From Cylindrobasidium torrendii FP15055 ss-10 (Eukaryota; Basidiomycota; Agaricomycetes; Agaricales; Physalacriaceae), in contig KN880628.1 of the NCBI GenBank assembly GCA_000934385.1, positions 1 to 45,342 of the forward strand: a stretch of DNA of 45,342 nucleotides, given 5' to 3'. Positions 10,179-19,976 of this stretch are shown in pieces. Positions within the stretch are counted from its first letter, which is position 1; every line of letters begins with the position of its first letter. A program made the translations under genes and the position numbers. A model generated the notes under the pieces. The model ran no database searches, was not told the origin of the DNA, and was given only the letters and a program-made list of their open reading frames with translations.

Positions 10179-13136
10179 TCAGTGCCCGTATGGCGGGAGC
10201 TGGTATCCCCCGGGCTGTTGTTGCTGCATCTGCGAATGCGAGTGGTGCTGGTAATGGGGCGCCGTGTGTGGCTGCGTCATGATGGCCGCCATCGGGTTCG
10301 GGTTGTCGCCCTGCCCACCGAAACCCAAGTTCAAGAACATATTCCGCCAATATTGGGCATCCATCTCCTGCTGTGAGCTCGGTGGTGGCGGGGGCGGAGG
10401 CGCAACAGGTCCAGGCGCATATGCTGTGTACATCCCGCCGTTCCCACCCATCCCATTATGCTGGTGATGTATCTGTTGTTGATAATGTGTCGGGGCAGAG
10501 GCCGTGGACGTTGTCGGTGATGAGTTGTAGTGCTGCCCGTAAGCTTCCTGACTATCGCTCCCTACGGGCGGGTACACGTTCTGCGTGGGCGACCGCAGAC
10601 TGCCCTGGCCATCATGTCCTACAGGGACGAGTGAGTTCTCCAATGGAAAAAAAACCATTCGGGAATATCTCGTACCTTGCATTGGGTGTAGTCGGGGATC
10701 GATAGGCTCCTCGTACTTTATAGGTTGGGGCGCCCGGACGGGGGGAGTATTGAACAGGTCGTTGTGCAACAGACTACGCAGGAAACGAGCGTGGTAGGCC
10801 GCGTGAGCAGAAGTCGGCGAAACGTTCGATGCGGCCTGGTAGGCGTCGGCCGTCGCAGTTATCACGCTGTAGATTTCGCGAGCTGCACCATCATGCAACT
10901 GAAGGAGCGACGGCGAACTCCTCAACAACTGAATGGCGCAGGGTCAGTAATGCTGATGATCAAACGATAACTGGAACGGCGTACCTTCAGCAAAAATACA
11001 GCAGCATAAGCAGACATAACCGTGACAGAGTCCTGGCAATATCGCTGCAAAACATTAGAAAAAAGCGCAAGTCACGATAACATGCTCGTACCAGCATGCT
11101 CATGTCGGCGAAATCCTTGGAGAGGATTCGAAGGGCCTCCGTAGCACTCATGTAGCAGGCAGACACTGCTTGCACACTTGGACTAGTCTGGTTAGACTGT
11201 CACACGTAAGCACAAAAAGGTTGCCCAATGTCGTTAGACTTGCCGAGCTGTACTGAATGCCAAAACTGTTGAGGAAGAGGCGGTCGTAGAGCCTGAAGAA
11301 GCTAAGAAGCGAGAAGTGGAACGTTTGACCGCCCGCTGTGATTTGATGGTGTCAAACTCGAGCGCTGGTAAGAATCCTAGAAAAACGTACCCTTCTGCAT
11401 CTCTTTGGTCCACTGGTCCATCCATTGAGTCAACTTGCCGTTGCAGTTACGGAGGACCACATCGTACTTCATGTCGGAATGGCCGCTGCCCGTACGGGAG
11501 TCGTGAAAGATTTCTGTCGTTTCGGCCTAGAATCGGGGGTTGAGGATACTATTATCACAAAGCTACCCGGATGAGGACTGACCGTGATATGGCGAAGGGT
11601 AGTAAAAGCCGCGACAACAACGTCCTCTGGGCGGATAGGGCCACCGTTCCACTCATGCCATTGATGGACATGTCGCACGAGGTCATCCTCAGGAAGCATC
11701 CAACTTCTGCCAGTCTGAGTGCTGAGGCTGCGGTCGTGGACGAACAGGACGAGATAAGTACGCTCGCGGTTGCGGCGCTCAAGGAACTGCAACTCTGTTT
11801 CATGTGGCGGAGGGACGGCGACATATCGGTTAAGGTTGAGCTCAATCGCCATCCGGGAGGCCTAGCGGGAACGTGGGTGAATACAACCATATTGTCGCGC
11901 GGGGCTAGAGCACTCACGTAGCCAATATATGTCCAAGTACGCTAGTGAAATGAGCATGTGAGCCAGGACGAAAAAGATGTGAGTTCAGATAACCCACGTT
12001 CTCGTCGGGCTCACGCCAGTAGATGAGACAAGCAAATGCCTGGCAGACCTCTATACATTTCCACTGGTCAGCGAAAGCCTGAATGGCGAGGTCTTGCGCC
12101 ATTCGTTGACACTGCTTGAATGCATCGTGCTTGAAGAAACGACAGCCACAGGCGATGAGGACGGTGAACAGGAAACGCGACTTTGAGCGGACATATTGTA
12201 CAGTGTGTAGTGCGGGATCAAACAGATTGATGAATGGATTGAGACGAATGAAGATAGCGTCAAAGAGAATCTTGGCGTCTTCCTCTGTAACCAGTCCAGC
12301 GTCGATAGGGTCGGTGACATTGTTCACAGGTGAAGCAGTGTCGCGAGAGGGAGGGGAGTAGCTCTCGCTGCCGCGAGTCTGTACCTTGACGTGCTCGTCT
12401 TCAGGGTTGAGGATGGTTCGGAGGAAATTGTTGCGTTGGTTCTCCTTCTTGATAACGCGCGCTGGGTATACCTCGTCGTTTTCCTCGCGGTCGTCGTCCT
12501 CGTCATCTACCTCTATCGTGCGTGAGCTACCTGCCGACTGCGGGTACCCACCATCCGCGGGGTATTGTGGGGACATGTTGTGGGGCGGTGGGAGTTCATT
12601 CGACGGGAAATGGGTATTCGTCGGGGTATGGTATGCGCCGCCTGGATACACACTGGGGCCAGGCTGGGAGTAGTCTTGGGCAGTGTTCTTGCGCTTGGCG
12701 TTGATGAGACCCTTCTCGAGCCGGCGCAGCATCTTGGAAGCTTCAGACAGTTTCGAACCAGGCTTGCGGCCGCGTCTGTGCTTTTCGAATACGCATCTGT
12801 TCCATACGCGTTACAGTGGGCTCGGGGACGCTGGACACGGCGGGTGACTGACTCTACTTGCGATCGCTTGCAGCGCTGGCACTTGTTCGATCCGTCCTCG
12901 GCGCCGACGCATTTCATCTTTGATTGTGTTGAGTAAGGAAGTGAAAATATAAGCAATTGGTGGTTGCAGGGGAACACACCTTTGCAGCGCGGCATGTTGT
13001 ACAAGCTCTGGCGCCTCTGACCACAGGCGCCTTACCTATACTGCTGGATGGAATTAGAACCGATGAAAGCAAGAACAGAGGCGCAACATTACCTAGATTT
13101 CTGGTCGGATGTGTTGTCGAGAGGCTGGAGATCCAT
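10179..13136 (-). CDS. Zn2Cys6 transcription factor with fungal MHR domain
   Basis: Starts MDLQPLDNTSDQKS at 13136. After a short intron comes the zinc cluster ACTTCRAAK, spliced to MKCVGAEDGSNKCQRCKR and then VECVFEKHRRGRKPG. This gives the six cysteines (CX2CX6C, then CX2C and a last C) and a basic linker. SKMLRRLEKGL follows as a probable short coiled coil for dimerisation. A disordered Pro/Gly region and acidic EVDDEDDDREEND come next. The middle-homology region covers DAIFIRLNPFINLFDPALHT, FLFTVLIACGCRFF, IEVCQAFACLIYW and ELQFLERRNRERTYLVLFVHD. The tail is rich in Pro, Gln and His, with a run of eight prolines. It is a nuclear DNA-binding regulator whose targets cannot be read. CGG-type half-sites would be expected for the family. 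Zinc cluster and linker look like the form common in agaricomycetes. Confidence 0.92.
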
Positions 13137-15924
13137 TTTGTGACCGACTGGCCGGCACGGACAGCGTATTGTACGCCGGAGTAGGGGAACGGGGGCAAAC
13201 GCGTCCGGTCGATGTCTGAACACCGTCTAGAACGATGAGCAGTTGTGTTTAGGCGTTGGAAACAGCGACGAGAGCGGCTGAGTCGATGGCTGGTCGCCGT
13301 GAGAAGTCAATGCACGTCGGGGTCAGAGTACAAGTCTGTGAACGGATTGAACTGACTGGATCCGGCCACTTAGTCCGGTCGCTTGAAATTTTACCGATCG
13401 AGTACCCGGAGCAAACACAAATCGAGTGTGCCAATCTCCAGGTGTGTGAACGAGTATACGGCTGTCGTAATTATTATCTTCTGTGGTCTTCTCTCGGCCA
13501 TGGCTGCAGTATATAGCAAAAAGAAACATTGTTCACCGCGCCCGAGGCCGAGCGGGCCATCGGCCTTAATCCTTTCACGGACCCACTATCTAAACTACCA
13601 AGGCACATATCTTATCTCTCCGAGTGGCGTTGATGCAGCGTCTTGCCAAACTTCTTGCTTTGTCATGCTCCGTATCCCAAGGCATTCGACCAAAACGTCG
13701 CCCTCTCCACTATCTCTTCCGCGCATTTCTTTCATATGTGCAACGTCTCTCCCGTTTTTCCTTATTCTGCGTCTACATCATCGCATGTGCTTCCCCCGGT
13801 ATTCAACCGCCATGCAACAGAAGAAGATCAAAGTTGCAAAGGTCTATCGGGGTATGTTGAATTACGGAGTTCCACATGCGGACCTGTTGCCCTGCAACAG
13901 GGAAGAAAGGACCCGCGGGCTCACCGGTGATATGTCCATTGCGCCGCCTTTGGGCATGCACTGGCTTCGCAAGCAAAATTTGACATCCTTCCTAGAAGAT
14001 CGTCCGTTTGAGACTTTCTATGATTTCCATATACGTCGATATCCCCGACGTTCATTCCACGCGGCAAACAACTACACAGCGGTCAGAGTTCCCACGGTTT
14101 TCGCTTTTGAGGCGCTCAGATTTCTATCACGTGGACGCGCGTGCGATCATGCTTATTTCGAATTTTGGTTCCATGGATGTTATTTCTCTTCAATCGTCGA
14201 TCAGAACCACTCACCGTCGCTCTCAATCGCCGTAACATCGAGCTTGGATCTGTCTTTCGCTGCTTATCGCAGAATGTTTGGCGGCGATGTACGAGCCTGT
14301 CGTATTACCTCCGAGCCTTGATTTGGGCACAGATCCTGTTAATAAAGGTGGTGCATACGTAAGTTAGAGCAGAGTGAGTAAATATGTTCCTTCCATTTTG
14401 TTGAGGTGTCGAACAGCGTCCACAATGCTTCCCTTCAAGCATGCGCGCCGAGACCACTGGCATCGTGATAAAGTATGATTACGGCGGCGGCCATGACTCC
14501 TCGTAGAACCGCGGGTCGCCGCCATTGCCGCAAGATAGAGTTATGTACCATTCGATCCATCGTTTTCTCATTACTCCAGCGTCCTTGAAGCTACTTCATA
14601 TCAGGACCGCAAGCCGTTGGACCATGTCACCAGAGGAATAAAGTCGGAGACATATAGGCTTGCTTGTGGACCGCCATGGGCTCGCTATGAGGTACAATGA
14701 GCTGGATCTTACGCGTCAAAAGATTCAAAATACCTTGCTGATCTTCCCTAGATAGGTATTTTAAAGGACCACAGTCACGTCGCCAAGCAGTTAGAGCGCA
14801 GATCTCTTCGGATATTCCGCCGAGATTAACTCAGGGACATGTCTTCCGGGTGTGGCCTTCGACAACTTGTTCACAACCCTTTGATACTGTCCACAGCTGG
14901 ACCCTTCCATACACTTAGGTTTGAGCCACAAACCCACATCTTCATGAGTGCCGTCCAAGTGACACCAAATACTACTACCCGCCTCCAAAGCGCCATCGTC
15001 TTTTGAACTCGATCATGAAGCTTCCCTAGCACATCTTTCAACGATAACCCACAAACACGTCGTGATCACAACACATTGTGGGTCAAGACCACTTGGCATT
15101 GACTTGTCTGTGTAAGTCTGTCTCTTCGATAAGGAAATTCACTCTTCTTACTGAGCTTTTCTATCAGAACATGTAGTGGAGTCGACTCTGAGATCTGAGC
15201 CATCTGGGACTACACCTGCAACGACAAATCGGATAGTAGTTGCATCGTGTACTCTATCAAGCACTCAGTAATAGAAGAATTATGATTCCATCCTTCCGGT
15301 GTATGCGACCTAACACGTAAAATAAGAGTTATGTTAATTCTTCCCAAGCTTCCCTTGATAATCATACACTCCAAAATGCCTCTATTAATTTATGAACAGT
15401 CTAGGTGCGCAATGATAGTCACTCCAGTCCCAGTATTGAATGTTTCCCCACAGCACTGAGTACTTAGCGTTTATCCAGACGGGTTCTGCGAGCAGGCCGT
15501 CGGCGGGTATGTGGAAACTCAATAGACCTGCAGAATCCTGAGTATGCCGCATTATTACCGTTACTTTTGAATACATACATCTCTGGCTTGGGAGGTTATT
15601 TTAAGACATAATTTGACACTCTTTCCGCACTGCGTCCACTGAGATTAGACTTATGTGGTGGGTGGCGGTGTATAGCCAGTCAATACAATTCCAGAGTTGG
15701 AAGATGCTGACTAATTTCAAGTGCGCCACTGATTGCATCACGAATTCAACACTAGGGTGGGCTGCTGTAAAAAATGTCTTTTCCCTCTTCTCTGTAGTAG
15801 GAGCTTGCGCGTAGACACGCCTCAATGAACGAGAATTTGAGCAACCTGTATTGATGACGGTTGGTTATTGATGCCGGCTAGCCAAACGATCACGGTCTTC
15901 TCCGCACCATCATCACTTGCCGCC
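13137..15924. other. Long gene-poor interval
   Basis: No convincing gene lies in these 2.8 kb. The first few hundred bases should be the promoter of the minus-strand transcription factor. A 312-codon frame at 13383-14321 is listed separately. From 14.4 to 15.9 kb there are only short frames on both strands and no tRNA, repeat array or transposon motif that I can see. Confidence 0.55.
13383..14321 (+). CDS. Long open frame, doubtful gene
   Basis: The frame is unusually long for an intron-dense genome (312 codons), but its protein is rich in Ser, Arg, His and Phe with no domain, signal or repeat I recognise. Other frames in the same stretch are also open, which suggests a local lack of stop codons. 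The stretch from about 13720 to 14330 is pyrimidine-rich. It begins 247 bp upstream of the divergent transcription factor's start codon and could overlap that gene's 5' untranslated region. I treat it as probably non-coding. Confidence 0.15.
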   Translation: MKFYRSSTRSKHKSSVPISRCVNEYTAVVIIIFCGLLSAMAAVYSKKKHCSPRPRPSGPSALILSRTHYLNYQGTYLISPSGVDAASCQTSCFVMLRIPRHSTKTSPSPLSLPRISFICATSLPFFLILRLHHRMCFPRYSTAMQQKKIKVAKVYRGMLNYGVPHADLLPCNREERTRGLTGDMSIAPPLGMHWLRKQNLTSFLEDRPFETFYDFHIRRYPRRSFHAANNYTAVRVPTVFAFEALRFLSRGRACDHAYFEFWFHGCYFSSIVDQNHSPSLSIAVTSSLDLSFAAYRRMFGGDVRACRITSEP

Positions 15925-16590
15925 ATGGGTGCGTCCCAATCCAAGTCCGAAGAAAAGGTCTTCACTACAGAGACGCCAATATCAGTACGTCCATTCAAAT
16001 TCAATCATTCCCGTATTAAAGTCTCCAGTTTTCTCCCGACGTCGTGGACCGCCTGGCCGCCAATGTAACATCCAGCGAAGTGCCGGCAGAGCGCCAACTG
16101 ACGCTGGACGGCCATGTCCGGGCTCGTATACAAGCGGAGATGGCTCGGTTGCGGAAGGAGGAGGAGGAGGTGCGCGCGAAGATTGAGGCTGCGCTGGAGA
16201 AGGAGAACTTGGATCGCGAGAAGACGTTGGCGACGGACGGCGACGTTAAGGATAGCGCGAGCTTGCTGAACGATCTCGAGGAAATCAAGGCCAAGGTGGA
16301 GCGTTTCCAGGAGCGCAAGGCGCTGGTCGACTATCCCGAGCTTAAGGGAATACAGGAAAAGGTGCTGGCGTGCTACCGGTGCGTGCTTATACGTCCCACA
16401 TGCAATGCGGATTTTTAAACTTCTGGGTGCAGAAACCAACCTACACGAACATTAGACTGCTGGAGAGAGGTGAACCAGTTCAAGGTGGCTGTAGACCAGC
16501 TCGAGCAGGTGCGCGACAGTTCTTTATCTACACAAGTCCAAACTCATCATAAATTGTCCAATACAGAAATTCGTCAAGTCGCTACAGTAA
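15925..16590 (+). CDS. MIC19: MICOS subunit MIC19 (CHCH-domain protein)
   Basis: Four exons (15925-15984, 16029-16378, 16433-16508, 16567-16590) encode 169 residues, about the size of yeast Mic19. MGASQSK is an N-myristoylation-type start, then KVFTTETPISFSPDVVDRL, the conserved entry of the family. A charged coiled coil runs over roughly residues 40-125 (RIQAEMARLRKEEEEVRAK). The C-terminal half-CHCH has Cys135 and Cys146 (codons 16371 and 16458) as a CX10C pair, followed by WREVNQFKVAVDQLEQ. The last exon codes only KFVKSLQ and a stop. Mic19 links Mic60 to the rest of MICOS at crista junctions in the mitochondrial intermembrane space (family knowledge). The start codon has a good context (CGCCATGG). 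It is convergent with the next gene, 84 bp apart. Confidence 0.88.
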
Positions 16591-16674
16591 ACTTCGAGTT
16601 CTGTCATAGAATCCAGTGTCTATTCGATATTCCTAGAACCACAAATCCCAATGTCCGACCCATCACCACTACAC

Positions 16675-17769
16675 CTAGACTGCGACACCGATTGGCATGT
16701 CCGGTGCAGGCTCGTCTGGTTGAGAATACATAGAAGCGCTCGTTGCCTGTGACTGCCTGTTGTCGAACGCAAGCCCCGAGCTATCAGAGCGTGGCCGGCG
16801 GACTCCATTTCTTGCCAAGAAAGACCATATTGAAGAACTTCGTGATAGTCGTTCTGGCGGTGGTGGTGGTGGAGACTTCGGCCTGCGTGGAGTGGGTGTT
16901 TCGCCCTCAAACTCAGATTGCACGGAATGAAAGCTCTGGCCGTCGTCCGATAGTGTCTCTGAGGACTGTCGTGTGAGGGCCATGCGTTCGGCGCTCCTCT
17001 TTCGCCATGGGAATATCACTGTGCCGGCTGATGCGCTTTCACTGGAGAATACTGGAGTCTTTCCAGACGATGATAGTGATGGGATGACGGGCGAATCTTC
17101 TCCCTTCTCACCCTTTGGTCGCGGATCCAAAAGCGTGTGCCTCTTCTCCATCTGCGAATCCGACTCGAACTTGACTTTGCCTGTCCCAGGCGAAGGCCGT
17201 TTGGGATGCAAGTAAGATTGGGTTGCGCGCTGCTTTGTGTACACTGTTGCAGCGTTCATCCGTGTGTTCTTGGCTGTTTCGCGCGCCTTGGCCAGCTCTT
17301 TGGCTTCTCTGGCTTTCTGACGGTCTATACTTCTCCCCCAGAGCATCCAACAGACGACAACCAGCAGCGCGAGGACTGCGCCGCCGACCAGGCCTCCCAC
17401 TATGGGCGCTATGGGCGCGCTGGAGTTGGAGTGTACTGTTGAGGCAGAAGGCTGGGAGACGACTGTGCCGGATGCATATGGATAGATGGTGGTTGTGACA
17501 ATATGCCGTGCGGGCGTTGGAGACATGCAGGTTCGTAAAATTGACACAGAAGGGGCGTAGATGGAGGTCGTAAGGCAAGTCGTGAAGTACTCGTGCCAAC
17601 GGTGATCGTGGGGACCCTTGGATTGCTTTGACGGTTTTATTTTATCAGAGGCTGCCTCGAGGCGAAGGTGGCGCCATCTAGATGCATGGTTAGCACGATG
17701 CCTGGGGAAGGAGGAGTGAAGAGACGGCAGGGCATCCCCGATGAAGATAGCAAGTTGTGTGCCTTTCAT
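16675..17769 (-). CDS. Single-pass membrane protein with a long cytosolic tail
   Basis: An open frame of 364 codons. A short Thr/Ser-rich outer part (HIVTTTIYPYASGTVVS) is followed by the membrane segment PIVGGLVGGAVLALLVVVCW, then basic and helical RQKAREAKELAKARETAK. The rest is a low-complexity Ser/Pro/Arg tail with PPPPPPERL. The layout (Ser/Thr-rich outside, GGxxGG-type helix, disordered inside) is that of many fungal wall-sensor or Skg6/Mid2-like proteins, but that is only architecture. The 5' end is uncertain: the first 15-30 codons do not make a good signal peptide. A possible intron (GTCTCT near 17725 to CTAACCATGCATCTAG near 17680) would alter the N-terminus. Confidence 0.65.
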   Translation of the reverse strand: MKGTQLAIFIGDALPSLHSSFPRHRANHASRWRHLRLEAASDKIKPSKQSKGPHDHRWHEYFTTCLTTSIYAPSVSILRTCMSPTPARHIVTTTIYPYASGTVVSQPSASTVHSNSSAPIAPIVGGLVGGAVLALLVVVCWMLWGRSIDRQKAREAKELAKARETAKNTRMNAATVYTKQRATQSYLHPKRPSPGTGKVKFESDSQMEKRHTLLDPRPKGEKGEDSPVIPSLSSSGKTPVFSSESASAGTVIFPWRKRSAERMALTRQSSETLSDDGQSFHSVQSEFEGETPTPRRPKSPPPPPPERLSRSSSIWSFLARNGVRRPRSDSSGLAFDNRQSQATSASMYSQPDEPAPDMPIGVAV

Positions 17770-19976
17770 TGTCCATTGTTCTCAACTTGGGCACATCCGG
17801 ATGGGATCAATGTCCATCACGGCATCGAATTTTCTTGTATATTATGGACGAAATGCTTGAATTGCTATGAAGCAGATATGCTGTGTGCTCTCAGAAAATT
17901 CAATGCAGAGTGCTTTGTATAAATAAAGGCGACCCCGTGCTGCAGTGGTCGGATTCGAATCGAGCCTCAAGGTGTTTGAAGGTGACAGTGTAGGTCTTTC
18001 TGGTGGGAAGCAGCAATATGCTCCACTTCGACGCCGATGCGGACTTGCTGTCCTACAAACATGTATGTGCGTTTACTTTCCGCCACAGTATATGAGGCTT
18101 GAGATTGAGTTTTAATCGAGCTTTGCAGCCAAGTGAAATCCGTGGTATTTGGAAGTCATTCTAACATCCTACGTGGGTCAGTAAGCTATGGCTAATAGTC
18201 ATTTTCATATGATCTAGTCGCCGTGGGTGAAGTCCAATAAGACCACGCCTTCGACGTGCAGCGAGGACGCGCTCTAGCGCTGGCGAAGTTGCGTCAGACG
18301 AGCGAATTGCTGATGGGGAAATGGCCAGGAAGATGAGTGGGTTACACCCAAATACGCCTCACGTCGATGCTGTCAAAGATGAGCTTTACAAGAAGGATGA
18401 TGGGAGTCGTTGGCGAGGAGTTGGACGACTCGGATGCTGCCGATGCATATCATCCTGACCCTCTTCAGCTTCAGTCAGTCAACTATTGAAGGCATCGACA
18501 AAGGAGCATCTCAAAGAACCCATTGGACATGAGTACATATATGCCTTTCCCCCAATCCCCGCCCGCATTGCTTAAAACCTTGCACGCCTATGATAGCTTG
18601 TGCGTCAGGTCAGCGCAACACCATACCTTGGCACATATAATGGTCCGTGGTTTCGAACCCGACTCTTGCGGAATGACGCCCCAAATGCGCATAATGGACT
18701 AGAACAGACGAGACAAGACAATGTAGGATGTTTTTTTGCTCGGGTTACTAGGCTAAGCTGTGGGTCGGGATGAGGAAAATTCGAGCGCTGAATAACAAGT
18801 AGCCCAGTCAGACACGCGACCACAGATTAAGTATTGCGCGCTCACAAAATCTTTTCGGAGTGATCACTGGAACATGATACAAATCTCTTTGGAGGCGAGC
18901 TGTGAGGAGATCGGATGAGTCGGGGTATAGAAAATGCATGTCTGTCCAAGAGACACATCGACTTCCTTCGCTATTATTGAATTCATATGAAGGTGTGGGG
19001 TCAAGAGACCTGGGAGAACCAGCTATTGTTGCCGTGTCATTTACATGGCTTTCTATGTCCCCGGTGGTCCTGCGAATAGTCGCAAGACGCAGCGCAGTAT
19101 GACTCTTGCACGGACGCTGGTGCTGCATGGTTCGCAATACGCCCGGCCGGCTAGATAGAATATTCCGGCGGATGGTCGGGTCTGTTTAAGGAGAATGTAC
19201 TGTCGCGGAGGCCAGGTAACGAAGCTCGACTTCGTGTGGTTTGACGGAAACCGCGACAGGCCTCTCTACTCGATGTACGGCGGAAGTGAAGGTGAAGACC
19301 CTATTTCTAGGATGGTCAGTGTACTCCTCGTTGGGTGGATTATTACCCGTATAGGCTTGCTTCTACCCTTCGCAAGACTGAACCATACAATTATCATTAT
19401 TGTCGGTGCTGGCCTAACAGGTACTGACGCGGATGACAGCCTGCCTGTACGGACGCACACTTCTTCGGTACGCGGTTCATGGTCGTATGCCTGTGTTTTC
19501 AATGCAAGAGCCAGTCACATCCTATGCCGTTGGTAAATTGCACCCCACTGTGTCTTCGTTTTGTGTGAAGTCGCGGGATCTCGTCTTGGAGACCGAAGTG
19601 TACAGGTAATTATCCGCAGTCCAGGCGCCGCCAGCCCCCACTGTCTTTAGGACGGCCAGCATGGTGGTGATGGCGGAAGAAGGAGAGCAAGGGTGGTGGA
19701 ACAGATCGAGAGCGAACAATGCAGTTGCCGGCGGCAATTAATAATAGTTGGAGGAACGTCCTGCAGTTGCGATTATTGAAGGTCCATGAGCTTGCAGAAA
19801 ATTATTAAGCCCAGTTATTATTGATCGTTGTGCTCCTCGTCCATTGCTCCATCTTTGACTCTTTGCAGGGACCTTGAGGCTTGAGGCGGCTTCAGTGGAA
19901 TTATGATGGCGATCGTGATCCGCTCGCTTGAGTTCAGACTTCCATCATCCACGCCTGCGAAACCTCCCCGCGAAAA
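17770..19976. other. Gene-poor interval with possible relic
   Basis: I see no complete gene. Two pieces look protein-like: MLHFDADADLLSYKH at about 18019-18063, followed by a good donor GTATGTGCG, and MARKMSGLHPNTPHVDAVKD at about 18323-18385 within a frame ending near 18453. They cannot be joined into a clean gene and I know no family for them. Frames at 18605-19536 on both strands are short and unremarkable. Confidence 0.45.

Noticed and set aside
17935..17975. tRNA-like GGATTCGAATC
   Set aside because: The flanking bases do not form a T-stem and no acceptor stem is found.
18640..18670. tRNA-like GGTTTCGAACC
   Set aside because: A local palindrome only; no D or anticodon arm at the right distance.
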